Shown here piece by piece: positions 23,690 through 36,700 of a stretch of 64,000 nt of DNA. Every line of letters starts with the position of its first letter. Position 1 is the stretch's first letter. Source of the DNA: Hyaloscypha bicolor E (lineage: Eukaryota; Ascomycota; Leotiomycetes; Helotiales; Hyaloscyphaceae); NCBI RefSeq assembly GCF_002865645.1, contig NW_020194588.1, positions 602,092 to 666,091 on the forward strand. Direction: 5' to 3'. The position numbers and the translations under genes were made by a program. The notes beneath the pieces were generated by a model, which saw only the letters and a list, made by a program, of their open reading frames with translations, was not told the DNA's origin and did no database searches.

Positions 23690-25890
23690 CTTTAAATAAA
23701 TCTTAAATTACTATTTTTATTATTATTATTAATTACTTTAAAAAGTTTTATTTTCCTAATACCTAAAATAATAATAATTATATTTATTTCTATATTTAGG
23801 GATTTAAAGCTATAATAACTATAGGCTTTAGAGTTATATATACTAATATTTAAGTCTATATAAGCTATTAAGAAAATAAGTTCTATTTTAATAAATACTA
23901 TTAATATTACTTTCTTAGTTCTAGTTATAATAAATATTTCTTTTATATAATTTGCCTTTTTCTAATTCTATTTAAATTTAAATACTAATAATAATAATAG
24001 ATTCTAACTATAAAAATAAGTCTTTAATTTCTTAGTTTTCTAAGCTTTCTTTTTTATCTAGTTCTGGCTATTATAAAGATACTAGAATAATAAATATTAT
24101 AGATAATATTATTTTATATAAAAAAAGTATATCTAAATATTTATTTATTTATTATTTTTAAAAAAGCTAGTATTTTAGTAATAAAATAATTATATTTATT
24201 AATTCTATATTCTTTCTTTGGCTTTATTAACTTTTTCTTATAAAATCCCGGATATAGCTATTATATATATAAATATCTTATAATTCCTTTTCTTTTTTTA
24301 TTTTTCTCTAATTTTCTTTAATTAGTAATATAATATTTCTCTTTTTCTTTTAATTCCTGCTTTATCTAGCTTTCTTTCTTATAATAATCTCTTATAAAAT
24401 ACTTTCTTTTTCTAGAAAACCAAACTCTCCTTTATATATATTAAATAATAGATATAAAATTATAATATTCGCAAAATTATTAAGTTTTTCTAAATAAAAA
24501 GTATTTTATTATCTTTTTTCTAATATCTAATATTTCTTTTCTAATATTTAAAACCAAGCTACTAAATATTATTTCTTTATTTCCTAGTTTTTTATATATT
24601 TCTAATTCTTTTTTTTTCTTCTTTAAAGAATTACTTATTCTTTTTATAATAAATTAAAAAAATATATTCTTTTTTATCTAATATTTATCTAATATTCTTT
24701 TTTATTTCTTTTTAGAATAGCCTGTCTCTTTTCCTATATAGCTTTTTATATTATTTTCTATTTCCTATTACCTTTATTTTATTTTCTAAATTTTCCGAAT
24801 TACTTTTCTTATAATATAATTCCTATTTCTTTCTATTTTCTTTTTCTTTTTATAATAATTTCTTTTTCTAAATATCTTTATTTATATCTAGTTTCTATAT
24901 TTATTAATTATTTTTATTATTTTTTTACTATTTAAGCTCTTTTCCTTAATATCTAGTTTATTATAATTAATTCTAATAATATTTCTCTTATTATTTTACT
25001 AGCTTATAAGCTTCCTATAAAGGTAAATAATAGTATTATAATACTAAATAAGTATATAATATATCTCTTTTTACTTTTATATAATTTCCTTCTTATAATT
25101 TTTCTTTTTTAATAAATCTTATTTTATATATTTATAGATCTTATTTTAATTTCTAGTATTTATTTTAAAGCCAATTATATTTTTCGTAATTATAATAATA
25201 AATATTTCTTTATAAATAGTAATTATAATTTGTCTAATATTTAATAACTTAGTATAATAGTTATATAGGGCTTTAGAATTAATTAATTTAATAATAAAGC
25301 CTATATAAGATATTATAATATTACTAAATTCTAATACTTTAAAGTTTATTACTAATATTTTTCCTATATTAGTACTTATATTAACTATCTCTAAATATAT
25401 TATAAAAATAAATATTCTTTTTATATAATTTTTCTTTTTCAAATTCTATTTAAATTCAAGTTCTAATAATAATAGATTCTAATTTCTAATTCTTATATAT
25501 TAGTATCTAATAAAAGTAATTTCTATTTTTACTAAATCCCGGCTATTATAAAGATATAAGAGCTTTAAATATAGCTAATAAATGGAACTAAATAAGAATA
25601 TTACTTCTAATTATTTTCTGTTTTATTATTTTTTAAGAGTTTAGAACTATAAGTTAAGAAACTTATAATATTTCCTAATAATTAAATATATTAATCTTTT
25701 ATTTATTAGTATTCTTTATTAATTTTCTCTTATAAAATTCTATTTATAGCTATTATATATATAAATATATACTTACATATTAATCCTAAATTCCTCTTTT
25801 TTCTTATTTTTTTCTAAGTTTAATTAACTAGTAATATAATATCTTTTTTCTTTTTTTAATATCTTTTTTATTTTTAAAGCTTTCTAATTA
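23690..25890. repeat. Diverged direct duplication, spacing about 1.5 kb
   Basis: Segments near 23,950-24,390 and 25,430-25,890 share AATTCTATTTAAATT, ATAGATTCTAA, TAGCTATTATATATATAAAT and AGTAATATAATAT in the same order. Both lie in the post-pol region of element F. RIP-driven base bias inflates similarity, so only the shared order of several blocks counts. Confidence 0.5.
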
Positions 25891-26045
25891 TAATAAATAT
25901 AAGAAATATTCTTTTATATAAAAAGAAATACCTAATATATATATATTTACTTTTCTTAATAATATCTTTTTTTTATTTTTCTTATTTTCTTTTTTAAAGC
26001 CTAATAACTATTATAAAACTAGCCCTAGCTAAAATATAAATTTAA

Positions 26046-26080
26046 TTTTCTTTTTTTCTTTTTTTCTTTTTTTCTTTTTT
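26046..26080. repeat. T-rich short repeat (CTTTTTTT)n
   Basis: Four units of about eight bases occur in the element F interior. This is simple-sequence slippage with no further meaning seen. Confidence 0.8.
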
Positions 26081-29000
26081 ATTACTTTTACTAAATTATA
26101 ATCTAGTTTTCTAGGTTTAAATTAATATTTTCTTTTTCTAAAATACTAATATCTATATCCGGAAATAATACTTTTCTATAAATATTAGATTTCCTTTAAA
26201 TTATATTATAAATCTATTCTAATATTTCTTTATTCCGGTAATATAGATTATATGAGATTTCTAGAATAATATTATAAAAGATAAACTTCTTAAAATGGCT
26301 TATAATTATAATTCTTATTTAGAGAATACTATCTAGTTTAGTAATTATAAAGATACTAATTACTTAGCTAGCCTTAAAAATCCTAAATAATTTTTCTAAT
26401 AATAATAAAGCTTTAATAAATAGTTATTTTTTAGTTTAGTATTATAAAAAAAAATCTTGAATAAAGAAATACCCGAATAGCCTTAAAATATAAGTATTAT
26501 TAAATACTTTCTTTTTATATTTCTAATAATAGTATATTATTAAAAGTACTTTATTTAGATCTATATTTCTTTATTCGAGCTATTATATATATATAATAAA
26601 TAAATTAGATATAGAAAAAACTTTATATTATAATAATATATTCTAAGTTAAATAGTTTAGATTTATTAATAAAAGAATATATAACTAGTAATAACTTTAG
26701 TTATTATTTAATTAGCCTAAAATATAACTAGAAAATAAAAAACCTAATTATTAATACTATTTTTAATAGCCTTAATTAAAGTAATAATTATAGGCTTATA
26801 TTCTTTTTAATTATTCTATTAGCTAGAGAATTAAAGGCAAAAGTAATAATATAATAGATTTTATATATTATTATAAGCTCTTTTATAATAATAATATTAT
26901 TTTCTAATTTCTTATTTATAACTAGCTCTAGAAAAACTTTATATTTATAAATAATATTTTTAAAAATAAATCGAGTAATTAATTAAATATTAGTATTTTT
27001 TAGTACCTTTTCTTTAATTTATTCCGAGCCTTTTTTTCTAGCTAGTACTAATCTATTTCTATTTAAATATAAAGATATATAAATTATATCTAAAGCTATT
27101 TTATATTATAGTACTTATATTTAAATAAAATATAGCTTATTTTCTATTTTTATATAAGTTATAAATTAATATTACTTATAACTTTTAATATATATTTTAA
27201 TATTTTTATATTATTTATTTTACTAAAAATAATTTATAATTTTATAAAAAGTAACTTTTTTAGGCTTATAACTCCTAATTTTATAAGCTATTATTTTAAT
27301 ATTTTCTTGCTTTTTTAGGAAATTAATAACTTTTCTAGATATACCTGAATTTTATTAGAAAAATATCTTATTTTATATAAGAAACTTAATAATATTATTT
27401 TTAAATAACTAATATTTTATAGTATTTTATTTTACTAGCCAAATAAATATAATAAGCTAATAAATATATTATTAGTAATATATAAAATAGAAGTCTTTTA
27501 AATAAAAGTTTATTTCGAGTTATTTCTCTATAATAATAATTAAATAAGAATAAATATTTTAGATAAGTAATATTAAACTAGATATATAAATAAATATAAT
27601 TCTTAAAAAAAATAATTAGATATTTATAAAGTCTTTAATATTTTTTTCTTCTTTTTCTTTCTTTATTTCTAGAATTATATATAATTAATATAATAAATTA
27701 TTAGTTATTATATATTTCTTTTCTGATATATATTTAATATTAAAATTAAATAGCCGGATTTAAATAATTTATCTTATAAGTAATAATTTAAATAGGTTCG
27801 AAATAGTACTATTAAACTATATAACTAGAATATTTATATTAGTTTCTAAAAAAAAAGTTATTTTATAGAGCTAGCTATAATATTTCTTAAGTATTTTTAA
27901 AACCTTCTTATATTTATATTTTATAGTATTATAAAATACCTTAATTTAATTCTAATAACTGCTTTTATATTATATGAAATAGTACTTTTTATTATATTAG
28001 CTAATTTATATTAAAACTATATCCTATTTAGTAAAACTAGTATTTATTATAAGAATAATTAATTCGGTATCTAGTAAAAAGTCTAATATAATTAATATAA
28101 AAAAAAGATTAAAAGAGGTTTAAGAATATTTATTATAAGCTAGTATTTATATATTTAGATAAATATCTAATTTTTCTAGAAAGGTTTATAAATAGAGGCT
28201 ATAATTTTAATAAAGTAAATAATTTAGATTTAATAATAAATATAAATACTAATTAAAGCACCGGCTTATATAATATTTTAAGAGGCCGGCTATTCTAGAA
28301 TTCTAATAATTTTTATAATTTCTAATGGTTTTTTTTAAAAAAAAATATAATTAATAATTTAGATACTATTTATATATTATTATAATTTTGGGCCGGATAT
28401 AATTAATCTAGTATATTATAGTAATATAAGAACCTGATTTAAGTTCTGAATATATTTTTATATAAATCTTTAAATATTAGATAAATCTTTAATATTATTA
28501 TAAGTAATAATAAAATCCCGGATTCTAATATTATTAAAATAAATTATATAAACTAATAGTATTAAATATCGGAAAATATAATATATAATTTAAATAAACT
28601 AAATAATTGAGTTTATATTTTCTTAGAGAATTCTAATATAGTAAAAAAGCTTATATAAAGTTATAAATCCCGTTATATTTCTATATTTCTTAGTTAAAAG
28701 AAATTAATTATAACTTAAGAAGTAATTTACTAAACTCGTGATTATATAACTAATAAAATTTTTTAAGAATTTATTTATATTCGGAAATAAATTAGTATTT
28801 CTAATAATAATCTTATTTATTTATAAAGCTATTTATATTATATAATATTTAAAGGCCTTTTTCTTTTCTATTAGAAAATAAGGATTTCTATAGTACCTCT
28901 TATAATATTTAAAGATCTCTATATTTAGTTATTCTTATATAAGCTTATTAATTACTAGGGCTAATATTTTTAGTATTAAAAAGCTAGATTTCTACTAAGC

Positions 29001-31893
29001 TTTATATAAAATAATATAAATTTCTAATAGCAGAAATACTTCTAGTTTTAATAGTTCTAAATAACTAAAATCCTAAACTAAAGCTCTTTCTCTATTATTT
29101 AATATTATAAATAATAGATTTTTCTTTTTATATAATAATTCCGAGCTAATTTTTAAGGCCTTTTTTTCCTCTATTAAATATAAACCTGAAATAATATAAG
29201 AAAACTTCGAAATTAATTATTAAAAAAAGTATCTAATTTTCGGTATACTAATACTCTTTCTTTCTTCTAGTATTTTCTTTTAATTATTTAGCCTTCTAGA
29301 AGCCAAGCTAGTATTCTTGCTTGAATCTATTAACTAAATTTTCTTTATAATAAATTTATATAGCCTATTAACTAATATTACTAGAAGAAGACTTTATTAT
29401 TATATAAAAAAATAAGTATTAAATTATAAAGAAATATAATAGTTTATATCTATATATAAAGAAATATTATAAGAGGTATTTACTAAGGGCCCCGAATTAA
29501 ATATATATATAATTTTCTTTTAAATTCCTAAAAAAAAAAATATTCCTAAAAGCTCTTTTTTCCGGTTTTAATATTTCCTTTAAAACCCTTTAGTTATTTA
29601 AAGGAAAAATATTCTTTTAAACCTGGTTTTATAAATTAAATACTTTTATAATTTGATTTATAAAAAACCTATTCTTTCTAGTATTAAAAATAGTTATATA
29701 AGTAATTTCTAATTAGTTATATTTAATAATAAGATTAGTTTATAAAATAAAGAATTACCCGAAAAGAAATTAATAATTAGCTTCTTTAATAAGAAAAATC
29801 TAAATATATAATAATATATCTTTAATTTTAATTTAAATATTTTTATAAAGTTCTTTAAAAGAGTAATATTTCCTATTATAAGAAACTAAAGTTAAATAAG
29901 GATTTCCTATAATTATAAGATTATAATTATTTATAAGGCTTTAAGTTATAATATTAATTTTAGTATTAGTATTAATTATAGCTTTAATTTAAATAGCTTT
30001 ATTAAAATATATACTAAACTTAAATATAAATATTATATAATATATGGTTTTTTTATTTCTTTCTAGATTATAAGAAATAATAATAATACTAGAGCTAGAT
30101 TCTAATAAGTTATATTAAGGGCTCTAGAAAACTAGCTTTAGAAAAGCTAAAGAGTTTAATAAAAGCTTTTGAGTTATAATATTTTCTAATTTCTAATTAA
30201 GGATTTTATTTAATAATAGTTTTAGCTTAGCCTTATTTTAAAGTTTATTTATTAGATACTAGACTTTCGAGCAAGAATTAAATAAAAGGCAAATAAGAAT
30301 TACAGGTAAAGCTATAAGCTTAATAATAAAATTCTTTAAAAAAATTAAATATATAAAAATAGGCTATAGCTAATCTAGTATAAAACTATTTTATTAAATA
30401 TTTTTTTTATTTATTTATAGCTATAATAGATATTCATTTTCTATTTTTAAGGTATTATATTATAATAATACTAGTTTCTGTCTTTTAATAATTCTTTAAT
30501 ATTTAATACTAATTATAATTATTTTTTAGTTTTTTATATAGCTTATTATTTTTTTTCTTTTCTTTATTCTAGAAATACTAACTATAACTTATTTGTTTTT
30601 ATTATTAATTTAGATAAAATCTCTTATTTTATTATTAGAATTCATATATAAGTTATATTTTTCTATAACTAAAAAGAAAGAAAAAAATTTAATTTCCGAA
30701 CTAAAATAAATATTCTAATTTATATACTAAAAATATAGCTTGAATTACTATATTTTATTAATTCTAGAAATAAATTAGAATATTATATTTCCCGAATTTA
30801 TAAGACTAGTATAGATTTGATTTATTTAATTAAAATATATAATTCCTGTTATATAAAGAGCTAATATTTCCGGGTATTAAATAAATTAGTAAAGAGAAAA
30901 GAAATACAAGAAATAATATTCGATACTAGCTCTAGTAAATCTTAATAGTTTTTACTAGAGAATAAGTAAATAAGACTAAAGGAATTAAGCTATATTTAGA
31001 AAAGCGGATTTATTAAATATTATTTATATACCCGAATTAGATATATTACTATTTAAAAAAAGCCCTAAATATTACTAAGAAATAATACTAATATTTATAT
31101 AGCTTAAATAAGTCTAGCTATATCTAATATAAGAACTTTAATATTTATAGGCTATATACTAATAAATAACTAGTAATAGTTTAGTTTTATATAAATAGAA
31201 ATGAAATAAATAAGGTTTATTTCTATAGTTATTTAAGCTTAAAGGCTATTAATAAAAATATTATAAGAATAAAAATAGTTTTAGTAATAGGTTATTTTTT
31301 ATTAGCTTAATTTCATTTATAATACTTTATAGCTATTAAGGTAAAAGCCTTGAAATTTATTATATAAGAAATATTAAGCTTTATATTATATTTCCGAATA
31401 ATCTTTTTATAAAAAAACAAGAGAATTTCTTTAAAGAACTAAAGTATTTAGATATAGCCTTTAAATAATTATTTATTTATTAGATATTAAGAAAAGAAAA
31501 TATATTATTAATAGAACTTCTATAAATTAATTTTATTAGTATAGCCTTTTTTATTTAAGGCTTTTATAAATCCTTAGGTTTTTATTATTTAGTAAATATT
31601 CTTTTCTTAATACTTCTAATATAAAATAATTCTAAAAATAGTCTAATTATTTGAAATTTATTTCGGTATTATATAAATATATTATATAATAATTATATAA
31701 TAATATTAGAAAAGGCGAGAAATTATAGCTAAACTAATAATATAATAGTTTTAATACTAGCTTTTATATTAGTTCAGGAATTTAGTAATATTAGGCTTTT
31801 AAAAATAAAGTATTCTAAAAATAATAGTAAATAATATTATTTATATGAGATATATAGTTTGAGTTTTATTAATAGAAAGATTTACTAATATTA

Positions 31894-32051
31894 TCCCTTC
31901 GTCTGGCAAGAAATAGTCCGTACTAGTAAGGGGGCCTGGCTCAGGGCGAAAAGGCAATAGATAACTAATAAGTTTCTAAGTAAAGGCACGCCTTTTTGCT
32001 CTAAGCCAGGCCCCCCTGCTAGTACGGACCATTTCTTGCCAGACGAAGGAA
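31894..32051. mobile_element. Foldback MITE, 158 bp, TA target
   Basis: Almost the whole element is two inverted arms of about 60 bp (starting TCCCTTCGTCTGGCAAG and ending CTTGCCAGACGAAGGAA) around a short AT-rich centre. TA dinucleotides flank both ends (31892-31893, 32052-32053), as expected of Tc1/mariner/pogo-type non-autonomous elements. It keeps many CpA/TpG sites amid heavily RIP-mutated Gypsy F, so it is recent or too short for RIP. No coding capacity. Confidence 0.88.
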
Positions 32052-32821
32052 TAAATAAAGCCGGATTATTATTATTCCGGAAATAAGTAGTAATATTTAT
32101 TTTAATATTAGAAATAGAACTAGAGAAATTAGTTATAATAAAATCTAGATTATAGATAAGAACTTATATAATAAGAAAAGTAAATAATAATAATAATAAA
32201 TATAGTTCTATAATTAGAAATAAGGTAATTCTAATAGCTTAAATAATTAAAATTAATAATATTATAAAAAAAAAATTCTAATTTTATAATAACTATTTAA
32301 TTTTCTAGAAAAATTATAATATATAAATAATTATCTTAATTCTAAAAACTAGTTCTAAAGCCTTAATAAAAAAGCTTTTTATATAAAATGAATAAGATAT
32401 AAATTATCTAGCTATTTATATAAAAGATAACTAAATATAAGGTTTTCTATTATAAATCCCCGAAGCTATAACTTTAATATAGGCTAATTTTATATTAATT
32501 TCTTTAGAATAAGCTATTAGCTTTCTTATAAAATAGGCTAATATAAAAAGATTACTATATTTTCTAATAATTATATATATATTATAGATAAATATAATAA
32601 AAAAAATAGTTTTATAAGCTAATTTATTTATAAGATTAGTATAAAGAAATATATTTCTATAATTATAAATAAATAGAATTAGTAGCTAATTAGCTAGTAT
32701 TCTAATTTTAGAAAACTTATATAATTAAAGCTAAAATATATAAATATAATTAAAAGCAAATATATTCTTAGAATCTAGAAAATACTAGCTATTATAATTT
32801 GAATTTTCTTTAGATTACTAA

Positions 32822-33118
32822 TATAATAGAAATTTAATTATTATATGAATTTTAAACTATATATAGATATTAAATATATAGATAAAAATAAAAAGAATAG
32901 AAAATTAAATAAATAGAAATAATAATTTTAAGACTTTTAATACTAGTAATAAAATAATATAAATAGTTAAAAAATAAAAAGCTTCGAAAATTAATATATT
33001 AGAAAAGCTAATTATATATATAAACGGAAGTTTTATATAATTTCTTAAACTAGTATTAGTATATCTAAAAAGTAAAATATATAATAATAATTATAAAATA
33101 AAAGAGAAAAAACCCTAT
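32822..33118 (-). mobile_element. Element F right (5') LTR, 297 bp
   Basis: Starts TATAATAGAAATTT and ends ACCCTAT. It aligns throughout with the split left LTR and is itself uninterrupted, so it preserves the pre-insertion site of Copia A. The putative TSD TATAA follows at 33119-33123. Confidence 0.85.
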
Positions 33119-33123
33119 TATAA

Positions 33124-33543
33124 TAGCTTATAGATTAATTATTAATAAAGTAAATATTATAGTTCTATAAAAGAAAAAGCCTATAGATAAGATATTTATA
33201 AAAGAACTATTTATTAAAAAAACTAATCTAAGAAAAAAAAAGAACTTTAAATTAAAATTTCTTATTTATAGCTTAGCCTAATAAGGCTTAATATTCTAAA
33301 TTTTTCAGAATATAACTTTTTTTAATAATAGAATTATATTATATATAATTATTAAATAATTATAAATATTTAGATATTATATTAGATAAAATATAAAATT
33401 ATAAAAAATTTTTAATAGAAAAAGCTTATTTTTAAATAAATAAATATTATAGAATTATTATTTAAATTATTATAGTTCTTTATTTTGTTTTTTCAGACTT
33501 ATATTTAGTTAACTAGTCTTTTTAATAAACTTAATTACTATTA
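33124..33543. other. Host sequence between elements F and E
   Basis: About 420 bp of AT-rich sequence separates the two large Gypsy elements. It belongs to the older element into which they inserted. I cannot read a domain in it. Confidence 0.5.
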
Positions 33544-33548
33544 ATTAG

Positions 33549-33709
33549 TATAAAAGGGAAACTATAATAAGACAAAAACTCATATAAAGTATACTAGAGT
33601 ATAAAATATAACTTAATAGTAAAATAATAAATTAAAAGTATAAATAATAAAGTATAAATAGTATATAGTATATAAAAACTCAATTAATTAAATATTTATA
33701 AAAGATTAT
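33549..33709 (-). mobile_element. Element E left (3') LTR, first part
   Basis: Begins TATAAAAGGGAAAC and is split by Copia B, resuming at 39979-40114 (161 + 136 = 297 bp; the right LTR is 302 bp). The TSD ATTAG at 33544-33548 is repeated exactly at 53023-53027. Confidence 0.88.
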
Positions 33710-36700
33710 TATTAGTTTACTAGTAATGTATGGTATTGTTATATAGGCGTGGAAGTACTATTTATATATGGTTAGTAAAGTTATTATTATTCAGAAGTAG
33801 GAATTATAGTATTATAGTATTAATATGCAATCCCTAAATCTGCTAAGCCTAAAGGGGTCTAGTCTACTAGTCAAGTTACTAATAAGATGCGAGGTTATAT
33901 AACTATATCCCGTATCCTATATCCCATTACCTATATCCCGTATCCCGTATCCCGTAACTATATATATAACTCCCAAAGAAATAGCTATACTAATACTAGA
34001 AACTCTCTAAAAAATGCGAAAAACAGTATCTCTCTCTAATTATATGCAAATTCCCTAATCCGGCCTAGTACCCGATTCCCAAACATTCTATATATCCATA
34101 TTACTTCTGAGATTTTGGTTATATGCCAAAGGCCGCAGCCTTTTATATGTAACTTCTCCTCCTATAATATCCTCCTATCCTATATACCCATTTCCCGCTC
34201 TATTTACACTCGATCCATTCCTCCATATCCAATTATATAGTATTCGTATTAATTAGGCGCTTAAGGGCGTTTATTGGCTTCGATTTCATTATGAAATCGG
34301 CAGAATTTAATTCTCCCTTAATCCATTTAACTTCTATAATCTCTCATTATTTATATACCTGGCGGAGGTATATTATATTAATTATTAAATACTTTTCTCG
34401 AGTGGTTCCTAATTTAACGAGGCATTTATATAATAACTTCGAATCCGTATAAACTACTAGTAGTAGTTCTATTTCCAGTACTCTATTAATTATAGATTTA
34501 ACTAAAGTACCTATATTAAAACCGTAAGCTATACTATAGAGTTCCAAAGCTAGAATACTTCTAGTAACTCTCTTATATTTAGTAGAGAACTAGTAAATAA
34601 TATTAGTATATCTAATTCTATTTACTAGAACTAGAATATATCTGATTTGGGAGAAGAAATCTCTATTATTTGCGAATAAAATATCCGTAAAAACAATTAA
34701 ATATAAGAACTCCTTTATTAGCTTTACGAATCTCAGTCCTCTAGCGGCATTCTTAATTTGCTATTAAATGCGCTTATTAAGTACCTTTATATTAGTTTCC
34801 GAGGGTTTAATAGCTTAAGTAATAATTAATAGGTTATATAAAGCTTCTGGTTAATAGACTAATATAATATATATACCTCTAGTATATTAGGCAATATATT
34901 AGTCCTTAATAGAGAGATCTTAATAAATAGTGCCCCTACTACTTATAGTAGTAATATTCTTTATAGAAACGGTTCGGAGGTTTTTATACTAGCATTCCTA
35001 TATAAGAGTAATTCCAGTAGTATTCGCATAAATAATACCTCTATTAAACTTGAGATTATAGTTAATAATAAGGCATTTATACTTCTTAGCCAAGAACTTA
35101 GCCTTATAAAGCTTTAGTTACTTTACTTTTACAAAATTATTAGTTCTAATAAATAAAGTATTATTAGTTTAAAGGCTAATAATTCCGAAAAATTGCTTGC
35201 TATAAAAAAGGCAAGAATTATAAGTTAATTATTCTATAGAAAGCTCATTAATATAATAAGAATAATAAGTCTTAAACTAGTAGTTCCCAGCTTCCGGTAT
35301 ACTATATAGTAGTTTTATAACCTTTAGAACCGAATTATTATTCAGATTTAGCTCTCTTATAAGCTCGCAAAATAGATTAACATAAAAATTGCGGTTAAGC
35401 AAGGTTATTAATTAGATATAAGCTTATAAGATATTACGTAAATATAGTTCCATAATATCTATTATTATAGTAATAATACTAAGGATAATTCTCTAGCTAA
35501 TATATTAAATAATAGGCAATTATATTAATACCATATATTTCTTATTATTATTATAAGCTTAAATAACTAGTCTCGACTTCTTAAACTCTCTCTTTATACC
35601 CTTATTCTTAATCTCATTAATAAACCGGGAATTAAAGATACGTATTTCCTTTAGTACCTGAGATCTGGAAGTAACCTCAAATACGCCCTTTTCTAGAAAA
35701 CTAGTAACTTCAACTTAACGGGAGTCCTTATATAGATTATTATCCTATAGAAATACTATAAAATCCGGGTTCTTATAAGGGCGTCCTCTACTACACTTTA
35801 GTGAAATAGCGGGAATAGCAGGAGGAATTATACCTATATTGCCTTTAGTATTACTATAGAATTCGGGAATAGGTTTAAGTTCGGGGCCATTAGTAATAAC
35901 CTCAATATCCCCTATATAAAAGGGCTTTATAGAGATTAAGCAAAAGGTAATATTACTATATAATAGAACTAGTACGCAGTTCTCTCCGTTAACGGCTACT
36001 AACTTATATGGTTTATCCCAACTACCAGGTTAACCGGTATTTCCTTTATATTATATAAGAACATCCGAATTCAAGGGAAGTTTATAAATATTAGTAGTAC
36101 TAGAACTATTTCGGGTATTTAGGGTATTTATAATCTGGTATCTAGCTTAAAGCTTCTGAATTTCTACTATTGCCTTCTTAAGTACTACTAATTACTATAA
36201 TATAATTAGTAATAAGGCATTATATTCGGTTATTTGAGGTAAAGTACTATAAACCAAGAGGGTTAGAATAATACTATTAGGTCTAGTGAAATTATTAATA
36301 GCCTTAAAAGCTATTTAAAGTATAGTATCCTTATTAATTCTATTAATTTCGGCTATAATAATAAGGTAAGAATATTAAATCGGGCTATAATAGTATTCTA
36401 TAATTCCGACGGAATTATAAGCTTCTATAGAGATAATTTTAACCTTAGTTCCTATAGTATTCGCAAGCTAAGCAAACTTCTTACTAGTAAACTGCTTTCC
36501 GGTATTTACTATAATCTAATTAGGAGGGCTTAAATAGGTATTAATCTAATATTACTTTAGGGTATCTCAAATATATAATATACTAATATTTTAAAGCTAT
36601 TAGCTAGCTTAATATCGAGTACCTTTATTAATAATATAAAGTATAGGCTTACCGGAAATATAGAAAATATTAATAATAATAGAGTAATTAAAGCTAATAT

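Larger units (their letters stand above)
22769..32821 (-). mobile_element. Element F interior: large Gypsy pol plus downstream region
   Basis: The right LTR is the 5' one. Minus-strand reading gives a Ty3/Gypsy reverse transcriptase around 28,150-28,700. The catalytic region at about 28511-28552 reads YIIYFNNIRIRD (aspartates turned to asparagine), followed by a recognisable IQNLNQVLILLQ thumb segment. This RT resembles that of element E more than those of G, H or the plus-strand Gypsy. Gag and protease should lie toward 29-32.5 kb and integrase toward 26-27.5 kb. About 3 kb between the pol end and the 3' LTR (22.8-26 kb) is unexplained. It contains a duplicated segment and a surviving 98-codon minus-strand frame at 25146-25442 of unknown nature. 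A foldback MITE is inserted at 31894. Confidence 0.7.
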
